Part shown: one piece after another, positions 7,197 to 15,404 of the stretch
Layout of the letters: every line of letters starts with the position of its first letter
Position numbering within the stretch: position 1 is the stretch's first letter
NCBI GenBank assembly: GCA_013215375.1
Contig: JABSRB010000026.1
Span: forward strand, 1-64,000
DNA: 64,000 nt
Origin: Oceanospirillaceae bacterium
GTDB taxonomy: Bacteria > Pseudomonadota > Gammaproteobacteria > Pseudomonadales > Balneatricaceae
Direction of reading: 5' to 3'
Made by a program: the position numbers and the translations under genes
The notes under the pieces: generated by a model
What the model was told of the DNA's origin: nothing
Seen by the model: only the letters and a program-made list of their open reading frames with translations
The model's database searches: none

Positions 7197-9455
7197 ATGA
7201 CTCAGCCAGCCGACATCAAGTTCTTTTCACTACAGGGGATTTCATGCGCTGGTTGTGTGCGTTCGGTAGATAAGGCTTTGCTAACATTGCAGCAACAACA
7301 ACCGCAGCTGCTAGATTTTTCGATTAACTTTGCCGATCGCAGTGCGGTTATTAGTGGTGACATAGCACCTGAATTGGTCATTAGCAGCATCCAACAGGCT
7401 GGCTATGATGCGAGTTTGGTGATGGATGAAGCCGATCGCGATCAGTTGGAAAAAACCGCACAAGCTCATTTTCGTACAACCCTGACTAAAAGTTTGCTGG
7501 CAATGGCGACAGGCGCACTGTTGATGTTGTTGCAAATGACCGCGTTGTTGGACCCATTAAGCAGTGTTTTAGGTCTGTACCAAGCGGGTGCGCAGGCTAT
7601 TCTCAGCGCAGTCATTATGTACTTTTGTGCCAGGCATATTTATCGTGGCGCTTGGACGAGTGCTAAAAGCGGCGTATTTAACATGGATATATTAATTGCC
7701 TTGGGTACCTTAAGTGCCTGGTGTTACTCCCTCTTTCTTATTGTGCTGATGAGTATTTCCAGTGATCTAGTACCCGCAGCCGCTCAGCATTTATATTTTG
7801 AAGCAAGCGTAATGATCTTGGGTTTTATCTTATTGGGTCAAGCCCTTGAGGCCAAAGTGCGCGGTAACACGGCTAAAGCGGTGCAGAGTTTAGTTAAACT
7901 GCAGCCGGTACAGGCGTGGCGTAAAAATCCGCAGGGTGAATTTGTTGAAGTGCCAGTGCAGTTAGTCGTGCCTGGAGATGAGCTAATGGTGAAGCCGGGT
8001 GAGACGATTCCTGTGGATGGCGAAGTTATCCAAGGGGAAAGTGACGTTGATGAGTCTATGATCAGTGGCGAGTCTATGCCCGTGGCGAAAAAAGCCGGTG
8101 AATTACTGATTGGTAGTACCTTGAATAGCAGTGGTGCACTGATCTTTAAAGTGTCGCAGGTGGGAAATAACACGATATTAGCGCAGATTATTGGTCAAGT
8201 GCGCAAAGCGCAAAATGCCAAGCCTGCCCTCGGTAAGCTCGCCGATAAAATTGCCGAAGTCTTTGTCCCAGCGGTCCTGGTTATCGCTGCCATTACCGCG
8301 CTGAGTGGCTGGTGGTTTGGGCCTGCAGATAATTGGAGTTATGTGCTCAGTACTACCATGGCCGTGCTTATTATTGCCTGTCCTTGTGCGCTTGGGCTGG
8401 CAACGCCGATGTCGACCATGATTGGTGTGGGACTTGGAGCCCAAAAAGGGATATTGATCCAAAATGGCGATGCCTTACAAGTAGCCAAAAATTTAACCAC
8501 AGTGGTGTTGGATAAGACTGGCACTATTACTAGTGGCAAACCTGAAGTGACTGATAGTTACTGGCTAAAAGAAGATATTAAAAGCGATGTTTGGCAATAT
8601 CTGGCGATCATCGAGCAGCGTTCAGAGCACCCGCTGGCGAAGGCGATTGTGGCGTTTTCCCGAGAGCATATTAAGCAGCCGGCACCTTTGGTTGTCGAAA
8701 AGTTTGTCAGTGAGACCGGCTTGGGAGTGAGTGCAGAGATCGCTGGGGTGGTAATTAGAGTAGGTAGTTTAGCTTGGTTACAGACCCAGATGAAACCTGA
8801 TTTAGAAAGCTGGGCGCAAACAAGCATGGCAAGTGCCAATACTTTGGTGGGGGTAGAGGTTGCGGGCGAACTAGTGGTTATTTTAGCAGTAGCAGATGCG
8901 TTAAAGGACGATTCAGTTGCCGCCATCGGCCAGTTGCAGCGCCAGGGATTAAAAGTGGTGATTCTGTCGGGCGATAAGAATGAGACTGTGGCTGCTATTG
9001 CCAAGCAGGTAAATGTGAGTGAGTATCAAGGTCAGCTCAGCGCCGTGCAAAAACAACAGGCAATTACGCAGATGCAACAGCGTGGTGAAATTGTCGCAAT
9101 GGTGGGTGATGGCATTAATGATGCGCCTGCGTTAGCTGCCGCCGATTTAGGTTGTGCAATAGGTACAGGCACCGATGTGGCTATTAACAGTGCTGATATC
9201 ACCTTAGTCAATGGCTCGCTGAGCCGCCTAATTGATGCGATTAAGGTATCTACTTTAACTTTGCGAAACATCAAACAGAATTTATTTGGCGCTTTTGCCT
9301 ACAACATAATCGCTATTCCAATCGCAGCTGGGGTATTGTACCCAGCTTTTGGTATTTTGTTAAACCCTATGTTGGCAGGTGCTGCCATGGCGCTCTCGTC
9401 CATTACAGTAGTAGGTAATGCTTACCGGTTAAAAGCGAAAATAACCAATTTATAG
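7197..9455 (+). CDS. copA: Copper-exporting P-type ATPase
   Basis: This PIB-1 ATPase of 752 residues pumps Cu(I) out of the cytoplasm. One N-terminal heavy-metal-binding domain carries C17-A-G-C20. The A-domain motif SGESMPV is present, the ion-binding helix has CPC at 395-397, the phosphorylation site DKTGT is at 439-443, the SEHPLA motif is in the nucleotide-binding domain, and GDGIND is at 637-642. Later helices keep YN and MxxSS, the other Cu(I) ligands, which argues for CopA over zinc or cadmium pumps. No CueR-type regulator lies beside it. It is convergent with the cyclophilin gene, with 13 bases between the stops and no clear terminator. Confidence 0.96.
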   Translation: MTQPADIKFFSLQGISCAGCVRSVDKALLTLQQQQPQLLDFSINFADRSAVISGDIAPELVISSIQQAGYDASLVMDEADRDQLEKTAQAHFRTTLTKSLLAMATGALLMLLQMTALLDPLSSVLGLYQAGAQAILSAVIMYFCARHIYRGAWTSAKSGVFNMDILIALGTLSAWCYSLFLIVLMSISSDLVPAAAQHLYFEASVMILGFILLGQALEAKVRGNTAKAVQSLVKLQPVQAWRKNPQGEFVEVPVQLVVPGDELMVKPGETIPVDGEVIQGESDVDESMISGESMPVAKKAGELLIGSTLNSSGALIFKVSQVGNNTILAQIIGQVRKAQNAKPALGKLADKIAEVFVPAVLVIAAITALSGWWFGPADNWSYVLSTTMAVLIIACPCALGLATPMSTMIGVGLGAQKGILIQNGDALQVAKNLTTVVLDKTGTITSGKPEVTDSYWLKEDIKSDVWQYLAIIEQRSEHPLAKAIVAFSREHIKQPAPLVVEKFVSETGLGVSAEIAGVVIRVGSLAWLQTQMKPDLESWAQTSMASANTLVGVEVAGELVVILAVADALKDDSVAAIGQLQRQGLKVVILSGDKNETVAAIAKQVNVSEYQGQLSAVQKQQAITQMQQRGEIVAMVGDGINDAPALAAADLGCAIGTGTDVAINSADITLVNGSLSRLIDAIKVSTLTLRNIKQNLFGAFAYNIIAIPIAAGVLYPAFGILLNPMLAGAAMALSSITVVGNAYRLKAKITNL

Positions 9456-9468
9456 CGGCTGTCGTTGT

Positions 9469-10065
9469 TTAAATGCGACTAATGCGTTTAATGATAATGG
9501 CTTTTAAAGGTAAATTATTATCGTTGGTCGGCACTCTCGAGAGCCTTCGCACGACGTTCATCCCTGAAACTACTTTACCAAACACCGCATAGCCCCAGCC
9601 CTTTTTCGATTTATCTTTGTGATCTAAATGTGGGTTGTTGATAATGTTGATAAAAAACTGCGCCATCGCTGAGTGAGGGTCAGCAGTTCTTGCCATAGCA
9701 AGGGTGCCGCGGCTGTTTTTTAAGCCGTTATCAGCTTCATTTTGTAATTTATTTGTACTGGGTGTTAAAGGCTCTAATTGTTGATCAAAAGCACCTGTTT
9801 GCACCATGAAATTTTTGATCACACGATGGAATATTACCCCGTTATAATAACCGTCATCGACATGATGTAATATCTGTTGCACGCTTTTGGGGGCTTTATG
9901 ATGGTAGAGCTCGACGGTAAAGCTGCCAATACTGGTGATGATGCGCAGCCTGGGTTTGTCCCTTGCAAAGCTATTACTACTTAACATTATCAATAGTGCG
10001 CTTAGGGTTATTAATGATGTCAATAAATGTGTTTTATAACGGGCTTTGTTCATCGCATTAACCAT
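9469..10065 (-). CDS. Peptidyl-prolyl cis-trans isomerase, cyclophilin type, exported
   Basis: This cyclophilin catalyses proline isomerisation. A hydrophobic stretch from about residue 14 to 32 ending near SNSFA indicates a signal peptide and a periplasmic location. The catalytic arginine motif VIFHRVIKNFMVQ(T)GA is present, followed by the conserved RGTLAMART and SAMAQFFIN segments. At 198 residues it matches periplasmic PpiA-like enzymes, with a single domain. Two in-frame ATGs (10065 and 10053) are possible starts and neither has a strong ribosome binding site; I keep the longer form. Confidence 0.92.
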   Translation of the reverse strand: MVNAMNKARYKTHLLTSLITLSALLIMLSSNSFARDKPRLRIITSIGSFTVELYHHKAPKSVQQILHHVDDGYYNGVIFHRVIKNFMVQTGAFDQQLEPLTPSTNKLQNEADNGLKNSRGTLAMARTADPHSAMAQFFINIINNPHLDHKDKSKKGWGYAVFGKVVSGMNVVRRLSRVPTNDNNLPLKAIIIKRISRI

Positions 10066-10271
10066 AATCTATTGTTAAGTAAACTATAGTAGAAAATTAA
10101 TAAAACCGCCGGTTTTATCGCTTTGTTTCATATGTTTAATGTCAATTCTTAGGAAAGCATGTGCATGTTAAAAGCGGTTGTACCTTAGATAGTTAGCGAC
10201 TATGCTTGGCTTTCACTGAACTGGGCTCCTACGCTCTTCATGCCAACAGATCTAAACTAAGGGAATAATAA

Positions 10272-11594
10272 ATGTCGATGCAGTGGCAAAAATTGCTAAC
10301 GCCAAAAAGATACGGTCATGAAGACTTGCCTCAAGAGCTGGGCCGCAGTCATTTTCACAAAGATCACGATCGCATCATATTTTCGAGTGCATTTCGCCGT
10401 TTAGGACGTAAAACTCAAGTACATCCGCTGGCCTTGAATGACCATATTCATACACGTCTTACTCACTCTATTGAAGTAGGCAGTATCGGCCGCACTTTAG
10501 GCATTAGGGTGGGCGAGTTAATACAAGAGAAATTACCTGATTGGGTGAGTCCTCACGATTTAGGCATGATCGTACAGTCTGCATGCCTAGCCCATGATAT
10601 TGGCAACCCTCCCTTTGGCCATGCGGGAGAATATGCTATCCGCGATTGGTTTAAGCAGCCGGTGGGCGAGCTGTTGATCGCCAGCTTAAGTGCTGAGCAA
10701 AAATGCGACATCCAAACTTTTGAGGGTAATGCACAGGGCTTTAGGGTGGTGACGACCATTGAAAATCATCTTTACGATGGCGGTTTGCGCTTAACTTATC
10801 CAACGTTAGGGACATTAATTAAATATCCTTGGCTTTCAAAGCAGGCGACAAATAAAGGAAAATTCAGCTGTTATTTGACTGAGTTAGATTTTATGCAAAA
10901 GTTGGCGCGTGAGCTCGGGCTTATCTCTCTCGATGAAAATCATTGGTGTAGGCATCCACTGGCATATTTGATGGAAGCTGCCGATGATATTTGTTACGCA
11001 ATTTTAGATTTAGAAGATGCTATGGAGCTAAATATATTGCCCTTTACGCGGATTAAACCAATTTTGCAAAAACTCTGTGGTGACCTAGAATTTGACGATA
11101 GTGTCTTTCACTCACAAGCTTCTTCACGGCGAAAAATATCAGCGCTGCGCGGTAAGGCGATGGAAAATATGGTTCAATCAGCTATTGAAGCGTTCATGGC
11201 AAACTACGATGACATTATGCAGGGAAATTATACCGGTGAGTTATTAACCGATGGCGATCCAAATGTGGCGGATGGTCTTCAAGAAGCAAAAGACTTAGCT
11301 CGGGAGGAAGTGTTCCCCGATACCCGTAAAACCGAGCTTGAGGTAGGGGCTTACAGCAGTTTGGGAGTGTTATTGGATTCATTTTGTCATGCGGTTTATG
11401 AACAGCATCAACAAAAGCAGACATTGAGTTATCGCAGTGAGAAAATTTTGAGTTTGATGGGGATACATGCCCCTAAAGCAGATTGGGACTTGTATCATAG
11501 CTATATGCGAGTGTTAGATTTTATCTCGGGTATGACTGATAATTATGCTGCATACCTCTCACGTCAAATTGGCGGCATCAGCACAGTAAATTAA
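10272..11594 (+). CDS. dgt: Deoxyguanosinetriphosphate triphosphohydrolase (HD domain)
   Basis: This 440-residue HD-domain enzyme hydrolyses dGTP or related dNTPs to the nucleoside and triphosphate. The metal-binding HD motif is in CLAHDIGNPPFGHAGE, with the upstream H in RLTHSIEVG and the FSSAFRRLGRKTQV segment that defines the family. A C-terminal helical region is present. AGGGAA precedes the ATG. The next gene, a SUI1-domain protein, starts 12 bases after the stop and is probably co-transcribed. Confidence 0.93.
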   Translation: MSMQWQKLLTPKRYGHEDLPQELGRSHFHKDHDRIIFSSAFRRLGRKTQVHPLALNDHIHTRLTHSIEVGSIGRTLGIRVGELIQEKLPDWVSPHDLGMIVQSACLAHDIGNPPFGHAGEYAIRDWFKQPVGELLIASLSAEQKCDIQTFEGNAQGFRVVTTIENHLYDGGLRLTYPTLGTLIKYPWLSKQATNKGKFSCYLTELDFMQKLARELGLISLDENHWCRHPLAYLMEAADDICYAILDLEDAMELNILPFTRIKPILQKLCGDLEFDDSVFHSQASSRRKISALRGKAMENMVQSAIEAFMANYDDIMQGNYTGELLTDGDPNVADGLQEAKDLAREEVFPDTRKTELEVGAYSSLGVLLDSFCHAVYEQHQQKQTLSYRSEKILSLMGIHAPKADWDLYHSYMRVLDFISGMTDNYAAYLSRQIGGISTVN

Positions 11595-11605
11595 GAGAAT
11601 ATATT

Positions 11606-11980
11606 TTGAAATCATTAAAAGATCAGCTGGGCGGCCTAGTATATTCAACTCAGAGCGGTGATATGTGCCCGCAGTGCCAAGCGCCATTAAATGAATGTTG
11701 CTGTAAAGATATTGAGGAGCAGCAGAGACTTGCGATAATGGATGGCATTGTACGAATTCACCGTGAAACAAAAGGGCGCAAGGGCAAAGGCGTTACTTTA
11801 ATCAAAGGTATCTCGCTTGGGGATAAAGAGTTAAAGGCACTCGCAAAGCAGATGAAGCAGCAGTGTGGCACTGGAGGCGCAGTGAAAGAGGGCGTCATTG
11901 AAATTCAGGGAGATCAGCGCGAGGTGCTTAAAGCCTTTTTAGAAAAACGTCAATACACTGTTAAGTTGGCTGGAGGATAA
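11606..11980 (+). CDS. yciH: SUI1/eIF1-domain translation factor, YciH family
   Basis: This 124-residue protein carries a C-terminal SUI1 domain (about 50-124) with the KGRKGKGVTLIKG loop and the GTGGAVK(E)G motif. The N-terminus has a cysteine-rich segment, CPQCQAPLNECCC, that may bind a metal. YciH proteins are thought to affect fidelity of translation initiation, especially under stress. The start is TTG at 11606, in line with the usual MKSLKDQLGGLVYST N-terminus, behind an AAGAGAA leader. It ends directly against the start of a 36-residue membrane peptide. Confidence 0.9.
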   Translation: MKSLKDQLGGLVYSTQSGDMCPQCQAPLNECCCKDIEEQQRLAIMDGIVRIHRETKGRKGKGVTLIKGISLGDKELKALAKQMKQQCGTGGAVKEGVIEIQGDQREVLKAFLEKRQYTVKLAGG

Positions 11981-12091
11981 ATGAAAGGTAAAAAAAAGAA
12001 GGCCTGTAAGACCTGCCGGCAGATGCGGGTATTGATGATCTTTGTCAGTTTGGCAGCAGTGTTGCTGCTGTTGATGGCAAGTAATCCGTAG
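11981..12091 (+). CDS. 36-residue single-helix membrane peptide with a CxxC motif
   Basis: An ATG directly after the yciH stop is preceded by GGAGG at 11972-11976. The peptide begins MKGKKKKACKTCRQMR and continues with a hydrophobic helix from about residue 17 to 33 before ending in SNP. The highly basic start and CKTC pair predict a small inner-membrane protein with its N-terminus in the cytoplasm. I do not recognise a family. The strong ribosome binding site, clean composition and zero-gap position make translation likely; it would be coupled to yciH. Function unknown. Confidence 0.7.
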   Translation: MKGKKKKACKTCRQMRVLMIFVSLAAVLLLLMASNP

Positions 12092-12095
12092 TTGG

Positions 12096-12144
12096 TCATT
12101 AGTTATTGGTCATTAGTCATTAGTCATTAGTCATTAGTCATTTG
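12096..12144. repeat. Seven tandem copies of the heptamer TCATTAG
   Basis: Seven contiguous 7-base units occupy 12096-12144. Units 1 and 3-6 are TCATTAG, unit 2 is TTATTGG and unit 7 is TCATTTG. The array starts five bases after the stop of the 36-residue peptide gene and lies downstream of the minus-strand FlhB-like gene, so it sits in the convergent spacer. Such arrays arise by slippage and vary in length between strains. Confidence 0.9.
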
Positions 12145-12165
12145 GCCCGAAACTCGTGAGAGAGT

Positions 12166-12228
12166 TCGCTAGCGTTTCGCTTTTAGCTCGTTAAAAGAAT
12201 ATCGCTAATGCTTCGCTTTTAGCTCGTA
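12166..12228. repeat. Imperfect 27-bp direct repeat over the 3' end of the FlhB-like gene
   Basis: Bases 12166-12192 and 12202-12228 match at 23 of 27 positions with a 36-base offset. The copy at 12202-12228 contains the stop codon and last codons (ELKAKH) of the minus-strand FlhB-like gene. The other copy lies just outside and would encode ELKAKR followed by a stop. It looks like a short duplication of the gene's end. Confidence 0.8.
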
Positions 12229-12477
12229 GGTAAATGCGATGACCTCGGCTATTGCGCGATATAGGGCTTCGGGGATTTCGTCACCAATTTCTAAACGTAT
12301 TAATATCTCTAAAAGCTCGGGGTTTTCGTGAATGTGTACGTCGTTCTGCTCGGCGAGTTCGATGATTTTTTCAGCGATGATGCCCTTTCCCTTGGCGACC
12401 ACACTGGGGACACCACCTGCTTGAACGTCGTATTTAAGAGCGACTGCTGCGTCTGGTTTGTCAGGATTCTTAATCAT
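12205..12477 (-). CDS. Orphan FlhB C-terminal-domain protein (EscU/YscU/HrcU family)
   Basis: This 90-residue protein corresponds to the cytoplasmic C-terminal domain of FlhB, the export-gate switch of flagellar secretion, without any membrane part. AAVALKYD, GKGIIAEKI and IPEALYRAIAEVIAFTY match the conserved FlhB-C segments. The self-cleavage motif NPTH is replaced by NPDK, so cleavage should not occur. Stand-alone FlhB-C genes beside FliK-like genes are common in Pseudomonas relatives and their role is not settled. It is downstream of the FliK-like gene on the same strand. Imperfect duplications flank both of its ends. Confidence 0.88.
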   Translation of the reverse strand: MIKNPDKPDAAVALKYDVQAGGVPSVVAKGKGIIAEKIIELAEQNDVHIHENPELLEILIRLEIGDEIPEALYRAIAEVIAFTYELKAKH

Positions 12478-12585
12478 TTGCTAATGTCTGCAATATGCTG
12501 GTTAATACGACATTTTGGTGCGATTACTGCGTTTGATTTATCAGGGTGATTAATCATGTTCTGATGTCCACGATGCGTTTGCTGA
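12440..12585. repeat. Imperfect tandem duplication (80-bp offset) at the fliK-like/flhB-like junction
   Basis: Segments 12440-12505 and 12520-12585 align at roughly three quarters of positions with an 80-base offset. On the minus strand the first copy read covers the end of the FliK-like gene plus a false 27-codon start (MINHPDKSNA...) and the second is the real start MIKNPDKPDA. The false frame ends in TGA overlapping the true ATG (ATGA). A duplication of the gene junction followed by divergence explains this. Confidence 0.78.
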
Positions 12586-15073
12586 TGTGATTATTGGCGA
12601 TAGCTGCCTGTGATCCCTGTGTGCAGTGTAACGTTTGAATTTCAAAGCCATGTTGCGAAAGTTGCTCTCTAAAGGCGCCCATTTTACGATTAAGGGCTTG
12701 TACTGTTGCTAGTTGTGAGCACAAAAAAGTAGTAGAGATTGAATTGTCGGTGGGGTTTATAGCAATTTCAGCATCTACCTCGCCGCGCTCCTCCAAGTCA
12801 AAGTGCAATTTCACACTCCAAATTGAAATAAATTCACCCTCCTCGTTTAAATGTTTGCGCTGTTTTATTTCTATTGCAACGTTATCTAATTGCTCGTTGT
12901 GTTGTACCGGAATGTCGATCTGAAAGCTGCGTTCGTTACTGATGTCGGCTTTTAGGTGCTGTTGCTGTACGTGAGTTAATTGGTTAGTTGTTATTCTGGC
13001 GAGCATGCGCTCAGTCGTGCTCTGCAACATTTCTTTTTGCTCGGTGGGTAAGCTTTCCGCCAAGTGATTAAGTTTGGCGAGAAAGTTCTTCATATCGCCT
13101 TGCACTGAGCTAGGCTGGTTGAGCATTTTGTTTTCGCTAAACAAACCGCCTTGTTGCACGTTGCGCTTGACGCTGTCACTGGCATTTGGGCTGCCAGGTT
13201 TTACCCCAAACATGAGCATGATGCTCAAGGCTATTTTATCGATAGGAACAGCGCTGGTGGCTATCTGATTGGTTTGTGCTACCAGTTGGTTTATGCCCTC
13301 GGCGATGGGGATTTGCTGGGGCAGAGCCTGTTTTAAGCTTTGCTCTACCAAGAGTGCCTGTTTCGGGTTCAAGCTAAATGGATTGTCTGGTTGTGTGGTT
13401 GCTTGACTGGGTTGTTGCCAAGCTATATTAGCTTGTACTCCCTCGCTGCGGGTGATCTGTAAGTTGTTTAGCTGTTGTACGGGGGGTAAGTTGGCAGGCG
13501 CTTGCAGGGAGACTACTTGCCCTGCAACAGAAATTTTTATGGCTGTGGTGGTGGGTGCGAGAGCCTGTAAGTTTAAGTTCTTAGGTGCTTGAGAAGCGCT
13601 ATTGGTAATATTAGTTGCTGTATGGGTGTTGCTGGGGGGAGGGCTCTGATTTAGTGCTGTTGTATTAGCAGCAGGAGCCGATAGTAAAGAGCTGGTAACA
13701 ACTAATGGTGTGGTTGGTGATGGCACAGCAGTTGATGGAGCGATAGGTGGTGGTGTTAATGGAGTATTGATCGAACTTGAGGCTTGGTTTGGTGGTATAG
13801 AATTAGGCACAGTATTCGAAATAGCATTGGAGGTATTCACGACCGGTAAGGCTGTTTGCGTGATTGTAGAGCTAACTGTAGGTGAAGGTGCTGCTTGGCT
13901 TGTGGGTGCTTGTATCGGTTGAGCAGCCTGGGCTGAGCTTGGGTTGCTAGCGATACTGGTATTTGTTGCAGTTAATTGTGCAGGTGAAGATGCTGGGGGT
14001 GGGGTATTAGCAGGTTGAGTTCCCGCTGTCGCTAATGGTGTTGTTGGTGGGTTAGCGGTGTTTAATAAGTTGGTATTAGCCGGCGCTGGAGTTGTGGGTG
14101 AGGGAGTTGCTGGTAAATTGACAGCTTGGCTGTTAGTTGTCACTGGGGCTGATGGTGTATTAATCACGTTAGTCACAGAGGGGCTAAGCGGCGTATTTTG
14201 ATTGCTGATAGCTGTTGAAATAGGTTGGCTAATGGCTGTCTGTCCAGCCTGATTTGCGATCGGAGTAGTAACAGGTGCAGTAGAAGCAATGACGGATAAA
14301 GGTGGTAATGGTCTGGTAATAGCGCCAAGAAGGGGCGAAGGAGAAGAAGTAGTAAGAGTAGGGGGGGGCGTTACTTGAGTCGTCGCTCTGGGAGACACTG
14401 GTGGATTTTGTGTGTTTATTTTTTGAAGAATATTGTTGGCGGTTTGATTTATGCTGCTATTGACTAAGTTTGCTGGCGTTGCACTAAGGATATTGCCAAG
14501 GAGGGTGCTGTTAGTGGCAAGAGGTTGATTGCTGTTGCCTGAGCCGGTAATTATATTGGCTGCTACACTAAGTCCCTTAGGCAGTGCGCGCTCTATGCTT
14601 TCTAACTGAGTGCCACTGGCATTGATGATCACAGGGGCCCTGAGAGTGACCTTTCCGTTATTGGTCTGGCTTTCAGTACGGTTAGTATTGTTGATGAGTT
14701 TAGCATCAAGCGGTGCTGCTTTATCTGTAGGAGAGCTGTTGGTAGTGCTTTTAGTAGCAGCAGAGTTAACATTGTTCTTGGGGGCGGCGGATTTCTCAGT
14801 ATCGATGGTTATTTGAATTTTCCCACCCTCTAAGCGCTGCAAACTTACATTGCTTCCCTGTAGAGGGATTTTGTCACTGAGCTTTACTGAGATTTGTAGT
14901 ACAGAATTATTGATCTCTAACTTTATTTTATAAACATTAGGCTGGTTTTGATCGGGGCTGATCTGTGTGAGAGTCGCATTGACGGTCTTGCCAGCAGGTA
15001 AAGTTGCTTCAATGGATTTAGTCGCACCAGAGCTGTGTAGTACTTTAGCTTGATGAACTGCAAGGGTATCCAT
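12554..15073 (-). CDS. FliK-like hook-length control family protein with long low-complexity middle
   Basis: This is an 839-residue protein. The N-terminal 100 residues form a conserved-looking beta-rich region. A very long Pro/Thr/Ser/Ala/Asn-rich stretch follows (about 100-580), and a C-terminal FliK-type domain (about 700-820) contains WSVKLHFDLEERGEVDAEIAI and a FLCSQLATVQALNRKM helix. FliK measures hook length and triggers the FlhB switch. This copy lies outside any flagellar cluster, paired with an orphan FlhB-C protein, so a flagellar role is only inferred. The low-complexity region is rich in simple-sequence codons and is likely to vary in length between strains. No signal peptide is seen. 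Confidence 0.86.
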   Translation of the reverse strand: MDTLAVHQAKVLHSSGATKSIEATLPAGKTVNATLTQISPDQNQPNVYKIKLEINNSVLQISVKLSDKIPLQGSNVSLQRLEGGKIQITIDTEKSAAPKNNVNSAATKSTTNSSPTDKAAPLDAKLINNTNRTESQTNNGKVTLRAPVIINASGTQLESIERALPKGLSVAANIITGSGNSNQPLATNSTLLGNILSATPANLVNSSINQTANNILQKINTQNPPVSPRATTQVTPPPTLTTSSPSPLLGAITRPLPPLSVIASTAPVTTPIANQAGQTAISQPISTAISNQNTPLSPSVTNVINTPSAPVTTNSQAVNLPATPSPTTPAPANTNLLNTANPPTTPLATAGTQPANTPPPASSPAQLTATNTSIASNPSSAQAAQPIQAPTSQAAPSPTVSSTITQTALPVVNTSNAISNTVPNSIPPNQASSSINTPLTPPPIAPSTAVPSPTTPLVVTSSLLSAPAANTTALNQSPPPSNTHTATNITNSASQAPKNLNLQALAPTTTAIKISVAGQVVSLQAPANLPPVQQLNNLQITRSEGVQANIAWQQPSQATTQPDNPFSLNPKQALLVEQSLKQALPQQIPIAEGINQLVAQTNQIATSAVPIDKIALSIMLMFGVKPGSPNASDSVKRNVQQGGLFSENKMLNQPSSVQGDMKNFLAKLNHLAESLPTEQKEMLQSTTERMLARITTNQLTHVQQQHLKADISNERSFQIDIPVQHNEQLDNVAIEIKQRKHLNEEGEFISIWSVKLHFDLEERGEVDAEIAINPTDNSISTTFLCSQLATVQALNRKMGAFREQLSQHGFEIQTLHCTQGSQAAIANNHISKRIVDIRT

Positions 15074-15404
15074 ATACGGGCCTATTTCTTAAATTGATAT
15101 CAATAAATCAAAACAATAACGACTATTTGTTTTGCAGCACTGGCGGTCGCTCTTTTTTTAATTTTTTCTTTCAAAACTGATCTATAGCAATGCTACTTCA
15201 TTCCATAAGGGTTTATACTAAGCGACTAAAAAATAAGATAAAAGCCCTGTATTGTATATCGGCAGCGGGTTGGAAAAGTAGAGTGCTAACATTCACTGTT
15301 CACGCTTGTTGAAGATAGCGAGTGTTTTCAGAATGGACACTAGACACATCCTACGTGAGTCTTTTATTTAATCCAAATTATTGTACGCTGGTTAGGAGTG
15401 AAAA
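15074..15404. other. Divergent spacer between the fliK-like gene and ccmA
   Basis: This 331-base spacer should hold the promoters of both divergent units. It contains T-rich tracts near 15153-15172 and several AT-rich hexamers, but I could not identify a -35/-10 pair with proper spacing that I would defend. No ORF with a ribosome binding site is visible apart from ccmA's own GGAG. Confidence 0.5.

Noticed and set aside
10094-10120. AAAACC/GGTTTT hairpin in the ppiA-dgt spacer as a terminator
   Set aside because: It lies between divergent genes where no transcript needs to end, and the stem is only six pairs.
12096-12144. Possible CRISPR-like repeats
   Set aside because: The 7-base units are contiguous with no spacers and no cas genes are present; it is a simple tandem repeat.
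13710-14816. Plus-strand open frames opposite the fliK-like gene
   Set aside because: They are antisense products of the low-complexity Pro/Thr/Ser/Ala codons and lack ribosome binding sites.
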